Of a DNA stretch of 64,000 nucleotides, positions 1 through 11,901 are shown in pieces. Position 1 is the first letter of the stretch, and every line of letters starts with the position of its first letter. The stretch covers positions 29,903,960 to 29,967,959 of the forward strand of contig NC_068979.1 in the NCBI RefSeq assembly GCF_016808095.1, written 5' to 3'. This stretch comes from Vigna angularis. Taxonomy: Eukaryota; Streptophyta; Magnoliopsida; Fabales; Fabaceae. Under the pieces are notes generated by a model. It did not search any database. It worked only from the letters and a program-made list of their open reading frames with translations, and was not told the origin of the DNA. The position numbers were made by a program, and so were the translations under genes.

Positions 1-309
1 TTACCCAAACACGCACTCATTCTACTAAACATCTCGAAAAACAAATGATAACAGGCAATTTACAGATTGAGCAATGCATTATCCATAAGTAGCAAAATCC
101 AAAATTCCCTGGCCTAGAAACTGTAATCATTTAATAAATGAATAATACATCTTACATTTCGCATTTGATTTGTCACGTTGCACAAATTACTATTATATTA
201 ACTTAAATTATCCTTGACTAACATTTTGGTTTCAGATAACAACAGAATACGAACAATTGCCCAAGAGAAAGCGAGAATATATTGTAAGAAAAAATGTTGA
301 AAAGAGTAC
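1..309 (-). other. Presumed intron of the partial gene at the left edge
   Basis: AT-rich sequence with no open frame of note on either strand. It follows directly on the exon-1 donor at 309. No second exon could be recognised before the window edge. Confidence 0.3.
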
Positions 310-420
310 CTTGAAACCCAGAAAGGAAGGTTCGATAGAGACGGTGCTGTTGAGGATCAAGGGTTGGAAACGAGAAGAAGCAGTAGTAGATAGAAGGTGA
401 GAGGAAGAGGGGAGAGACAT
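310..420 (-). CDS. First coding exon of an unidentified, possibly plastid-targeted protein (partial, runs off left edge)
   Basis: I do not recognise the protein. On the minus strand an ATG at 420 opens 37 codons ending Phe-Lys at a clean AAG|GTACTC donor (310/309), phase 0. The peptide begins MSLPSSSHLLSTTASSRF; it is rich in Ser/Thr, contains Arg and has no acidic residue until Glu30, as in chloroplast transit peptides. The open frame continues upstream of this ATG only through a non-ATG codon, so 420 is the preferred start. Downstream exons should lie left of the window, because bases 1-309 look like intron. Plastid targeting is an inference from composition only. Confidence 0.45.
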
Positions 421-540
421 GTTTGCGTAGTTGAAAGATGAAAATTTGAAACCAAATCTGAATACCCTTTTGAAAGGGGATTGCAATTCAACAAGTGGGT
501 TTTGCTGTGGTGTCAACTACGATAATAGCAGCATAGTGGA

Positions 541-868
541 GTAACCATACAAGGAACATTTCTAGGTCTGTTCTAGTGAAAACTAAAAACTAGAGATAAC
601 ATCATTCATGCTGTATTTAGAAAAAATAATTTTTAGAAAAGTGTGAAAAAGATTAAAAATATGTAAAACAATGTTGATTTTTATTAATTTATACTTTATT
701 AACTGGTTTATTGTATACAGTATTGTTCTTTAAGTTCAATTATTTAATTTTATCTTTATCAAACTGTTAAATTTTTTGACCAGCATAGCGTCATGCCCAA
801 AAGATATACATCGACGGCGGCACCCTCTGTAGATAAATTACAAGCTTTTGATTCCAGCACTTTTTTTA
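541..868. other. Intergenic stretch between the left-edge gene and the P450-carrying repeat
   Basis: AT-rich, no gene seen. It should hold the promoter of the minus-strand gene starting at 420. I see no convincing TATA element. Confidence 0.3.
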
Positions 869-1110
869 AAGGTTTAATAAATCATTTTGTTTCTACTTCA
901 GGGAGTTTGAGTCTTTTGGGGGGTTTTGGTTGAAATTGATCTTATTTTTTGAAAAAATTTAATAAAATCTTATATTTTGTTTAAAAATGTTTAATAAAGT
1001 TCTTTTTACTTTTTTACTGACATCGTTAAAAATATAACAGTACAGATATCACCGTGATCAAAGTTGAGTGACTTGTTTTGTTTGATGATTACGTAAAAAG
1101 TAATGTGAAG
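869..1110 (+). repeat. Left arm of the inverted repeat
   Basis: Similar, in inverted orientation, to 1870-2085. The best-conserved stretches are around 960-1040 and 1060-1097. Confidence 0.5.
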
Positions 1111-1149
1111 TGGTGGAAATATTTAAAAGAAAATTAAATAACGTAAAAT

Positions 1150-1660
1150 AGGTTTAAGTTTGGATTAAAGAAAATTACGCTGTTCCAATCAAAGCATTGA
1201 ACCATAGCAGCAAGGTTGGGGTCACAACCTGAAGTGCAAGTGAAGCACCGACACACACCCTTCTCCCTATCCCAAATGACATCAGTTCAAAGTTGTGTCC
1301 TCTTAAATCAAACTCCTTCTCCTCTCCCATAAACCTCTCTGGCCTGAACTCAAGAGGCTCTTTCCAAACCTTAGGGTCCCTTCCCATCGACCACAAGTTC
1401 ACAAGCAACCACGTCTTTTCTCCAATCTCATACCCACAAACCTTCATCTTCTCCGATGACTCTCTTCCAATCATCGGCGTTGTCGAATGAAGCCTTATGG
1501 TTTCTTTCACTATGTTTCGCAAGTAGGGAATGTTAACGATATCTGATTCTACAATCACTCTACTCTAATTTCTTCTCACTGAATTTATCTCCTCTCTCAC
1601 TTTCTCCATCACCTTAGAGTTTCTTATTAACTCTGCCAGCGCCCAACTCCATTCAGGTTA
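1150..1660 (-). pseudogene. CYP93-like cytochrome P450 C-terminal fragment, broken
   Basis: The fragment covers the C-terminal third of a P450: helix I-J region (EWSWALAELI...KVMEKVREEI), the K-helix ExxR motif (KETIRLH), the PERF motif (RPERF) and a degenerate haem loop SFGIGRRVCVG followed by ASLALQVV. CYP93 enzymes (flavone synthase II, isoflavone synthase and relatives) have PFGSGRRxCPG at this place. Three defects are visible: an in-frame TAG at 1567-1565; loss of Pro and Gly from the haem loop; and a frameshift after LQVV, since another frame restores NLAAMVQCFDWN, the usual CYP93 tail. The N-terminal two thirds are absent. The fragment lies between two inverted repeats, which suggests that a mobile element carried it here. 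The CYP93 assignment is by motif resemblance; the subfamily is not resolved. Confidence 0.8.
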
Positions 1661-1869
1661 GGACCACTTACCTTATGTATGCTGTTCCAATTTTACTTTC
1701 AAGGAATCAACAATCAACCCTCATTACAACATCACTTGCAACACAACGTTGAACTCAGAAATGGCGAAATCAGTCTTAGCTAAGGATAATTCTTTAACCC
1801 AGACTTAAACCTACCAGCTAGCTTAAGTCATTTAATTTTTTTTAAAATATTCTCACAAATTCACTTCAC

Positions 1870-2085
1870 TTCACATTGTTGGATGTAATCATCAAACAAA
1901 ACAACTCACTTAGGTTTGGGCAGGATAGCATATGCACCATAATATTTTTAACGGCATCAGTGAAAAGAACTTTATTAAACATTTTTAAACGAAATATGAG
2001 ATTTTACTGAACTTTTTCAAAAGGAATGAACCCCAAGAAATCAAACCCCAAAAGTAGGACTAAATGTATTAAACTTTTTTAAACG
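1870..2085 (-). repeat. Right arm of the inverted repeat
   Basis: Its reverse complement matches 869-1110. The two arms differ at many positions, so any duplication or insertion is not recent. Confidence 0.5.
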
Positions 2086-3141
2086 TCAATTTTACTATTA
2101 TAACGCATTCAACCCCTAAAACCCTGCATTGTTGAGCTGCATGTGCTTTCTTAATTTGGGAGCATCTTTCATGATTTAATTAGTTACTTAAAATTTAATT
2201 TTTGTTGTTGTTTTAATTATATATATTTCGTATGAAATTTTTAACATATTTATACTTAGAAAAATAGAAATTTTATTCATTTAAAAAAAAATTATAAAAT
2301 TTACTATTTGTACTAATTTAATTTAATAAAAATAAAACTATAAAATTATGCGTCATGTTTATATGCTATAAACGAAAAAAGATTACAAAATAAATAATTT
2401 CTTATGGAGACTAACCTACACAAAAATAGAAAAATTATGAAGAAAAGAAATGAATTAATTAAAATAGTTAATATTTATATCTTTGGAGAAATTAAAATTT
2501 ATTTTTAAGGATTTGAATAAATTGTTAAATAGAATTAATATCAACATTTTGTTAATGTATTTTGTAACTATAATAAATTTATAAACTTATTTAGTAATAA
2601 AAATAAAAAATCAAATATTGTTTTGAAGTAATTATTTTACTGAGTTTATAATAAAATCAAATTATTAACTTAATTGTATAAAACATATATGCTTAAGAAA
2701 AAAATTATTGTCATATTTTGTTTATAATAATTAATTGGTAAATATTTTGGTGTAATGATAAGTTATTGTTAAATAAGTACTCATTGCTTCGCTACTATTG
2801 CTCATGTTTAAATACTCCTTTCCATTAGTTTTCAATTATATAAACAACATTTGTAAGATTATATTACTTTCAAGGTAAAATTACTTTCAGAATGTAACAT
2901 AAAGAAGATAATCACATTATACAGTAAACTTAAATTAATTGCATTTTCATAACGAAATAATTTTCATTACTGCATAAAAGTTAGACTACGGTAAAATTAA
3001 TGTTAAAGAAAAATCGATTTCCAAAGAAATAAGCTGAGACAATTTACAGTTGAAATGATAACTTGAAAATGATTTTAAAAACTCTTGAAATGAAAAAAAG
3101 AAGCACTTTTTAGGTGTTTAATAATTGGTGTTTTGTCAAGG

Positions 3142-3144
<3 letters not shown>
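2086..3144. other. AT-rich intergenic DNA
   Basis: Very high A+T, many short oligo-A/T tracts, no coding or structural RNA signal seen. Confidence 0.4.

Positions 3145-3223
<79 letters not shown>
3145..3223. repeat. (AT)n microsatellite, about 79 bp
   Basis: Uninterrupted AT dinucleotides. Both strands give artificial Tyr-Ile open frames, which are not genes. Confidence 0.95.
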
Positions 3224-3225
<2 letters not shown>

Positions 3226-3239
3226 TGTGAACATCTTGG

Positions 3240-3772
3240 AAATACCCTACCAACCATCAGAGTCCATTTGGTTAAGATTTTTTAAGAACACTGAACCAAA
3301 TCAAATACTAAACATTTGGTTTTAATTACTCAAACTAAAACAAATAAAATTGAAAATAATATGTATAAAAACTGAAGAATGACTTTTGCATATAAAGACT
3401 GAAAAGGTAAATTCTGTTTAACTACATACCAAGAGAATAATTTACCCTATTTTTACATCAATTTCATTCAATGCAAGAATATAATCCAAACACAGGAACT
3501 GTAGCAGCCAGTCCACAGTCCTGCACCTGTGATTTTAGAGAAAACCAGAAAGGCTGAGTCAAAATAAAACAAATATCTCAAAAGAAACTTGAGATGGAGA
3601 TTTCATAGTCCACTTAAACATTGGCATTACAAAAAGGCCAAAATTCATGCTTGAAAAACCAAATCACCTCAAAACTCAATGGCTTATTTTAAGATTACAA
3701 AGCAACAACAACAAAAAAAATGAGGTGAAACTGTAACTAGTGTTGGAGCTCTAGCTAGACAAAAGAAGTACT
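3240..3772 (-). other. Probable 3' UTR and downstream flank of the reductase gene
   Basis: Non-coding sequence downstream of the TAG at 3775-3773. Its right half has lower A+T than the surrounding intergenic DNA. No other gene is seen. Confidence 0.35.
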
Positions 3773-6700
3773 CTAAGGAAACAGAGGCAGGTAATGAAGT
3801 CCCAGATTTTCTGGAAATCCCATTATCAAGTTAAGGTTTTGTAAAGCTTGACCTGAAGCTCCCTTCACTAAATTATCAATCTGCAACAACACATCAAAAT
3901 AGTCATGCCAACTATAATATCATAATACCGTTAAATGCATAAAATGTTAGCTAAAGTAAAGTGTATATAAGAGGGAAAAAAGCTTATAACATACAACAGA
4001 TATAATTATTGCTCTTCCAGGAATTCGATCCGGAAAAACATTGATTAAACAGTAATTAGTCCCCTTCACACTGTGAGTTCGAGGAATGGCTCCATTTTCC
4101 AACACCACAACATATTCTTCTTCCTGAATCACCAAATAAAAGAGAAGTTGAACGTGAAATTCAAACATGAACCAAAGTAGACTAAAAAAGCTATGAACTA
4201 GGAATCAAGATAGCCCTTTCCACAGACCCACAAACCAAGGCAGGATAAAGCCTTTAAGTTTTAAGGTTAAAGAGACTCTTCTGTGATGAAGAGAGTTGAA
4301 TGATGAAAACATTTTCCACAACAATGAAGAATGACCATTAAGTACCATTTTCAGACCTGAGTTATTCGTATTTGTTGGCATATATACAATTCATACATTA
4401 CAATTTTGTAAAGTAGTAGTAATGGCATGTATAGTGAGGAGGTGACAAGCATTGACAAAAGTTTAAACCTGATATGAGAGCTTCAGTTGTCGGTGCAGGT
4501 CCTCAGTTCTCACTCCTTGAGCCATTTCCACATAAATAGTTGATTGCATTCCACGACTCTGATAAATGGCAAAGTAGAATTTTGTTAATTTACTTAAAAG
4601 CAAGAAAATATATCACAACTCTAGGCGCTACCTACCATTGGAATTAGGTGTGGTGTAAAACTAACGGTTACTTTTGAACCTGCAGCATCAGCAAGTCCTT
4701 GTTCTATTTCAGGAACTGCATACAATAAAATATGATTATTAGATCTATTCAAATTCAGATGCCATTTGTTGCTACTAGATAAAATTCCTAGCTAAGTAGA
4801 CATATATAACAAAAATAGGATAAGAACTTAGTAGCCCACAATCAAGTTATGATTAATTTTCGTTATGATGCCCCGTAAGGCCCCAACTAGCCAATCCCCA
4901 CATCTCCTTTTTCCTAATGGAGGAGAGAACCATGCTAATTAGCAGAAATCACTCTCGGCTCTTCTTGACACTGGTGTACTTACCGGAGGTAGCTCATTGT
5001 GAATTGTTTAAATTGGAAATCTAAATTTATATATTCAAAATCATCTATAAAAAAAGCTTTTCAAATATAGCTATCGGAACATATTGTTGTCGAATACAAA
5101 AATAAATCTAATCCATTCATCTAAGTCCAAAGTGAAAAGAGGAATTAATATATTTAACACATTTCACTCCCTGGTCATCATCATCCAAAAAGACACTCTA
5201 GATAAATTCTACAATATAAGATACGAGAATAAATGAAAATAATCTCAACAATACATATACAATCTAGATAATCCTAATTATATATGAACTACTACTTATT
5301 GCTATAATTACAATAGAAACTTATACCATAAATTTCGAACTTCTAAAATAAATTAGCATATCTTCCCTCATTAGTGCAGTGATGGAGCCGTGTTAGACTT
5401 GTTTCGGAGATGAAAAAATGTTTTCTGAAGATGACAATTTAACAGATTGACTAATTTGTGCTGTACAAGTGTCGTACACGTGTTAGTGTCGGATACACGC
5501 AGGATACAGGGACACACAATTGAAGAGGCATGTTTGAGCTTTATTGGTAAACTGTATTATTGCTTCTGCCTTTACTGGTTATTGTACTATTGCATACCTC
5601 TTACAATAAACTAATCATTCAATACTTCATTGTCACAGACAAAAGTTTAACGAGATAACATAGGGTTTTTATTAGTTAGGCTGGAGTTGTAGGATTAGAA
5701 ATACGCAAATCTAACTATAACAAGCAAACTAAACTTACCATGGCGATGACGGGTAACACCATAAGAATTGAGACCTTCAGTTACTTCAGTGAACAATAAA
5801 TTTTCTTTGGCACTACGCCCTGCAACAAGAATCAAGTAATAGAACCGCATATAAATGAGAAGTTAAGGCTGAGAATATTTTTGTGGAATAATTGCAATAA
5901 AATACAAAAGAGATGAATCAAAATTCTAACCTGCTCCACTGACACCAGATTTAGCATCAATGATAATATTTTTAATCTCAACTAGACCAGCCTGAAAAAC
6001 AAAGAAAACTCAGAAAGAAAGAATAAACTTAAAGTTAAAGGGGTTTTGAAACACTTCAAGCATGATAAAAATCAATAAATACAGAAAATTCAGTTTTTAA
6101 AATAGGAAGCATTAAGCTGAGCATAAAATGCTTCCACCCCTGAATAAGCTGAGCCTACTCTTGATTTGACATCTTGAGTAGTCCAATCAAGTCAAAGTAG
6201 AAAAACTTGATAAACGACAAGTGGACGTCCAAAAGAAGAATTCATATATATTAATGGTCTATATATAATTCATGCTATTGAATAAATGTCAATATGCACA
6301 TTTTTTTAATTGATAAAACAATAAATTTATTCAGAGAAAGGGATAGAAGTACAAAAGGTTGAAGGATAAGAAATTCACCAGGAGGAAAAATAAAAGGGGT
6401 AAAAGAAAAAAAAAAGGAGCTCCTAAAATCTAGTCATTATAAGAGAGCTATCCAGTTCCTCCGCATATCTGAAAAATAGCTTAAAAAGACCATGAACTAA
6501 GCACCATAGAAATATTCTTAAAGTGAACGGTACCTATCAAGCTTAACATCCTAGACCATAAATTTCAAGCCACAAGGCAAAGAAAAGACTAGTAGATACA
6601 TCTCAAAAGAAAATCCTTAGAGCACAAATTTATACTATTATTTGCATTTTAATGAGACAGTCTTTTCTTGAAAGGAAAATTCACTTATTCAAAATATGCA

Positions 6701-8877
6701 TTGTACACTGTAAAGTAAACATCGACCTTTATCAGTGGGACAACGGGAAGTTGAACAGAAGTTGGATAACATCCAGGATTGGCAACTAGACGTGCATTCT
6801 TTATTTCCTGCCTTAAAACCTCTGTCAATCCATATACAGCTTCTTTCTGGATAGAAATAACTAGATTAATTCAGGCATTAAAACAAAATTACAAAACAAG
6901 AGGTTTCAACCTGAGACTCAATCTTCTCATATATTATATACATGAACACTTGGAAAGAAATAAATGTTGACAGGTCAAATTCATAAATAGAAGGCATTGT
7001 ACTTCATAAAATATATTCATTTTGAAATTATAACTTATAAGGGGTTCAACAGTTTGCTAAGCCAAGTTCAATGAAATGAAAGACAGCATAGAAGCCTATA
7101 GTATAAGTTGATAATGTGCTATACTGATCTAGAAAACAGATGGTAGAACTAGATAGTTTAGACCCTTCTGTAATAAAAAAGGACAAGAGTTCCACCTGTA
7201 AATCTGGTGCTCTGTGTGGCTGACCATACCACTCTTCATATTCAGAAAGATCTTTTAGTCGAAAATCCTACAAAATCCCTCTCGTTTACAAGTTTGATAT
7301 TAAGCAAAGCTTTGTTCATAATGCTTTGTTTTTCTAAAAAAACCAGAGAGAACAGTAATTTAAAACATACTGCTGAAAGATCAACAATCTTCAAGTGATT
7401 GGGCAGGCCTATAATTATTTCCTGTTAACAAGAAGATAATCTAAGGAATAATTTTAAACAATATACTTTATCCAGTGCTCTTTTGGCCAATACGGAAATT
7501 ACAATGTCAAAAGACATAATAAAGAACCTGAGTAGTCCCATGAGGCAAACAACAGAATACAGCATCCACATCAGAAAAGTCCGCATCCTTTACTGCAATC
7601 AAATCTGGCAAGTCCTGTAAACATGAGTTAAGTTCAAATTATGTAATTTACATAACAATACATCAACATGCATATTTCAAATCACGCCCAGAGGATTGTT
7701 CAAGAAAATGATGATTATGAATAACAACAACCTCCATGATCATCATAAAAAAGGTATGCTAATCTCACTTAGAAGAAGAAAAACAGATAGCTCACAACAC
7801 CTTCCATAAAAAATAACAAAAAAATATATCTTTAAAGATATCATCATTCCTAAAACCAGCCATACCCGAGTGCTCAGATGTGGGAATACAGAAGAGATTG
7901 GCTGCCCAGCTTTCCTATCGGCAGTCATCAGTGCAATCCCAAATTGTGGATGATTTGCCAAGAGTCGCAAAACCTGACCAAAAAAATCTTCACAATCTCA
8001 CAAAAGAATAACACCAGATCAAAACTGACACTGACATCAACTTGCTTTGTTGAGTACATGTAAAGTGGTAGTGCAGCAATTTGGAACGAAAGTCACTTCA
8101 CAGTTTACACTTAAGTTGCATATACTAAGCACAAGCAGAAAAAACAGAATAAATTAATTATCACTAAGGTTTAAAATTGTGATCACAGTTACGTCAAGAT
8201 CATTGATATTGCGGGAAATTGCCACCACAATGCAGCTGATGTAGTAGCAATTGTTGTTGCAGTGATCCGAGAAACCTTGACATTGTGAAAAAAAATCATT
8301 TTTTTAAATCCTTGATTATACCCATCTCACTCTAAGCCATAACTTCTGTTGAAAATCACTGTTACTTGTTTTATTTATTTATTTATTAATTTTCCATGTT
8401 TCAACCTCTCCTCACACTAAACCAAACACACTTCGAACCACTTTGTGTCATGCAGGCTCACCTCAGAACCAGTGTAGCCACTAGCTCCAAGAACACCAAC
8501 ACGAGCCGCATTTTGTGAAGATGGATTCCCATTCTTGCTGGAACACTTCACAAGTAGCTTCTTATCTTGTTGCTTTCTGCCCCTTCCAAACTCCTGAACA
8601 GCACCAACAACATTAACACTGAGAATCAAACACATTTAACCACAACAGTAACAACATAAACTCAGAGAATCAAACACATTTACCCACGAAAGAAAAAGTG
8701 ACAGAATCAAAAGAAAATTGTACTCCGCATTCTAATAAATACAAACTAAACATTGTACGGTAACAAAGACAACATTTTACAGAACAAAAAACAAAAATAA
8801 AATAAAAAGGGTACCTTGAGGCTGTTCCAAGAATGGCCAGTGTAAAAACAAAGGGAACTGGAAGAGACTGCGCTCAT
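3773..8877 (-). CDS. N-acetyl-gamma-glutamyl-phosphate reductase, plastid type (13 exons, 393 aa)
   Basis: The enzyme reduces N-acetyl-5-glutamyl phosphate to N-acetylglutamate 5-semialdehyde with NADPH, the third step of arginine biosynthesis, normally in plastids. Exons: 8877-8815, 8593-8462, 7973-7866, 7614-7528, 7421-7371, 7267-7196, 6846-6727, 5991-5931, 5819-5739, 4715-4636, 4558-4469, 4123-3995, 3880-3773. All joins use GT-AG and keep frame. Residues 54-63 ([10 protein letters not shown]) form the Rossmann dinucleotide loop, and VANPGCYPT carries the catalytic Cys197. Further family blocks are [71 protein letters not shown] and [12 protein letters not shown]. The first about 50 residues are Ser/Lys-rich and fit a transit peptide. 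Length matches plant homologues of about 400 aa. The gene looks intact; the start is the first ATG before MSAVSSSS. Confidence 0.95.
5445..5545. repeat. Short dispersed-type repeat in a reductase intron
   Basis: Within the large intron between exons 9 and 10, a GTGTCGTACACGTGTTAGTG-like stretch with overlapping GTGTCG/ACACG palindromes stands out in base composition. Such GTGTCGGACACG-type sequences are common repeats in plant genomes. Boundaries are uncertain. Confidence 0.25.
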
Positions 8878-8969
8878 TTTCTCTAGACAGCCAAGAACCT
8901 AACAAGGGTGCGGGATCAGAGAATTGGGTGTTCACAATTTGTGAAACTGCGAATTTCTTCCTTCTTCTT

Positions 8970-11901
8970 ACATTCGGGTCGGGCCGAATACAGCCTTGGG
9001 TTTAACTTTACTATGTAGTAGAGCTTAAAGTACGCAAAACTGACAACATCTAGTGAAAAGAATTCTAATCAAATTGAATTGGATTTTATTTTGGTGTTTA
9101 TTTAAGAATAATTATTCTTTTAAAACTTTATTGCTTCAATATTATAAAAATTTAAAGAACGGAAAATAAATAAAATTATAAACTTAAAATAAATAGCTTT
9201 TATGAAGTATTCTTTATACCTGTTACGTCAATAAATCATTTAAAAGAACATGTTTCATGAGTTTATAAATTTTTTATCACAATCTAATAAATTATTTAAA
9301 TAGTCAACTATTACAATGTGAATGTATTTATTAGTTTATTTCTCATCATAATATAACCATATGTAAAGGGCATATAAAATAATAAAGTAAGAAAATTTAT
9401 TTCATTTTTTATTTATTTTTTAGTTACCATTAAATGAAAACATGTATTTTTTAGTTTTTTTTTTAAATGAATTTATTTATCGGAACGAAATTAGACGTGG
9501 ATAATATCCTTTATACAACATACTATTAATATAACATGGATAAAAATGCACATTACAAATCATTATATATCAACATGCCTTCACTATAATCATACATATT
9601 AATTATCTTATTCTCATTGAGTGTTTCTTACTTCAACTAATCAATTGAATGTTAATTGTTTAAGCTTTCTAGCTAATGCTTGAATGACAACCACTAGTTA
9701 AAAATAATAAAATAAGTTGTTTTTGGAGGCGTGATCATTCATCCCACACTAGCATAATCATATGGCATACATTGTCACAAGTTTAGGATATATGTAAGCC
9801 ACTTTTGTCACTCCTCTTAGACATTTAACATATTCTTTGAGCTACAAATCATATCACTTAGTGTCTTGTTCAACACTTACACTATGTTCGCTTGAGATTA
9901 ATACATTCTTGAAGAGTATTTGCATAAACAGATTTGTAGTGGTTATTGTATTCGCATTGATAAATTTAGAAGTGAAGTGAGGCAATGATTTGAGGGATTG
10001 ATTGATTTTTCATTCCTCATAGATAAGTTCATATTTGAGGCTATATAAGTGCAAAAATCCTATTTGTCCTAAAAGAAAACCAAAATGTCATGATAATTAA
10101 ATTGAATAGGGAATCAATTTTAACTCTCTCTTTTGTTTCGTGAATCAGAGTTTGAAGTCGAATTAGGAACCCACGAACTTGATCTTGAAGATGAATTAAG
10201 AACTCAGGAAAATGAAGAAGACCTTGAGGTTGAAGACGAACTATGAACTCCTTGTAATCGATTCCATGGTACAAGTTGAACGAGGTGGAATCAATTCCAT
10301 AAGGCTTTGTTGGACTACATAACCGATTACGTTGAGACTGTAACTGATTCCATGAGGTTCAATTAATTGTTATTTGAATAAATGTTCGGACACTTTGAAC
10401 ATTTTAAATATTTTTTCCTCTCATGTTATTAGTCATTTGTTAATCCGAAGCAAATAATGATTTGGTGATGAAGAATAACAAATAATTAACACAAGTTGAT
10501 AAGATTAGAAGACATAACACAAGTCAAATGCTGTATGATTTAAACAAAAAAAATTCAGTTTCCTAAAAAAAATATTGCATTAGTCTTTTAATTATTTTTT
10601 TATTATATTATTTAAAATTATTTTTAACAAAAAAAATTGTGTTATTCATGAATATCATTTTATATTACTTTTACCACTAAAAGTAATTTGATAATCTTTA
10701 ATTTCTATTCTTTAAAATATTTTTTTAATCTATTACATCAGTCAAATCTTACAAAAACTTTTACGAACTTTATTTTTAAATCTACTTTAAATAACCTCTA
10801 ATCCCTTTAAAAAAACAATATACAATTTACTTTCAAATTCTCTCAAATCCATTTATTTCCTCTTTCTCACATCATCTCCCTTGAATAAATGAGAAAATCA
10901 TGTTAATCTCTTTCTTTCTCGCATTACAAATCATCACTTGAAATATACACCAAACAATTACCAATAACTTGAACAACTTAAGGTAATTAATTAGTATAAT
11001 AATAGCATATTATTTGGTCCTTTCCTAAGCTCAAGCAATACCAAGATAGTCCAAACCCATGTTTTTCACAACATTCCAACTTTTACAACGTTTGCTTCTA
11101 TCAACTTCGTTCATAAGATTGATACCATGCATATAAAGCAAAGATAGCAATCCAACTTCTTATGATTGAGAAAATGTCAAATTCCCTATAATCCATACAT
11201 TTTCTAAACAACCATCATTTTGCACACACGACCTATTATAGTTCCCCATTAATAAATGTCAAACAACTATAATTTCTTTTTCTTTTATTATTTTTAAAGA
11301 AAATTATTAACACTTAAGAGTAATCTTATATAATAATACAAGTTATTTATTATGATTATAATATTCAAAATATTTTCTATTATAATGTCTTGTCATTTTT
11401 ACGAATATTTATTTGTTATAAAATTTGATTTGTATAAAATAAATCAAAATATTCAAAATATTTATTTGTTGGCAATATTATTCGTAGCCGTTGGAGTGTC
11501 ACATTATTTATAAGAAACACATATTCAATTTTAACAATAAAGAATTTTACAAAAACTTTGATCAACTCACAATTATATATATATGTTATATTATATTGTG
11601 TTTTAAATAATTGTTATTTAAAAATTTGTTTAATGTTATTAATTTGTATTCTTAACATGAAGGAATTCTTTCTTGTATGAAAAACTCTTTTAAGTCGAAG
11701 ACTAAATGTACCACTTACTATTTTTTGATAAATTTCGTTAAAATTTGATTTGTTCATCAGTAAGGAAAAATGAAAAAAAAAAAGAGTAGATGAACTTTGG
11801 CTTCTGAAATTGAATTTATGCTGCTTATAAAAACAATACATTGTCATAATCGATGGACAAAGTTCCTTTAGGATCCTGATTACAACATTATTGAAAAATA
11901 T
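8970..11901. other. AT-rich intergenic DNA between the reductase and the first dioxygenase
   Basis: No gene seen. The part nearest 8970 should include the reductase promoter. It contains a repeat-like patch at about 10130-10380. Confidence 0.35.
10130..10380. repeat. Repeat-like patch with degenerate TAATCGATT motifs
   Basis: Contains GTAATCGATTCC, GAATCAATTCC, ACCGATTAC and AACTGATTCC at short spacing, preceded by degenerate GAAGA(C/T)GAA-type repeats. Similar motifs occur in legume LTR elements. An open frame here (10274-10041, minus) has no recognisable protein features. Confidence 0.3.

Larger units (their letters stand above)
869..2085. mobile_element. Inverted-repeat-flanked segment carrying a P450 fragment (Pack-MULE or foldback-like candidate)
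   Basis: Two arms of about 200 bp in opposite orientation bracket the CYP93 relic. The left arm (about 869-1110) and the reverse complement of the right arm (about 1870-2085) share blocks such as GTTTAATAAAGTTCTTTT, an ACTGA(C/T)(A/G)(C/T)CGTTAAAAATAT block and TTGTTTTGTTTGATGATTAC, interrupted by small indels. Long terminal inverted repeats around a captured gene piece are typical of Pack-MULEs. I could not find a convincing 8-11 bp target-site duplication, so two independent inverted insertions remain possible. Confidence 0.45.

Noticed and set aside
3075..3325. Two open frames on both strands made of Tyr-Ile repeats
   Set aside because: They are translations of the (AT)n microsatellite. 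The same applies to 56386-56586.
10041..10274. 77-codon minus-strand open frame
   Set aside because: Low complexity, lies in a repeat-like patch with degenerate GAAGACGAA units; no known domain.
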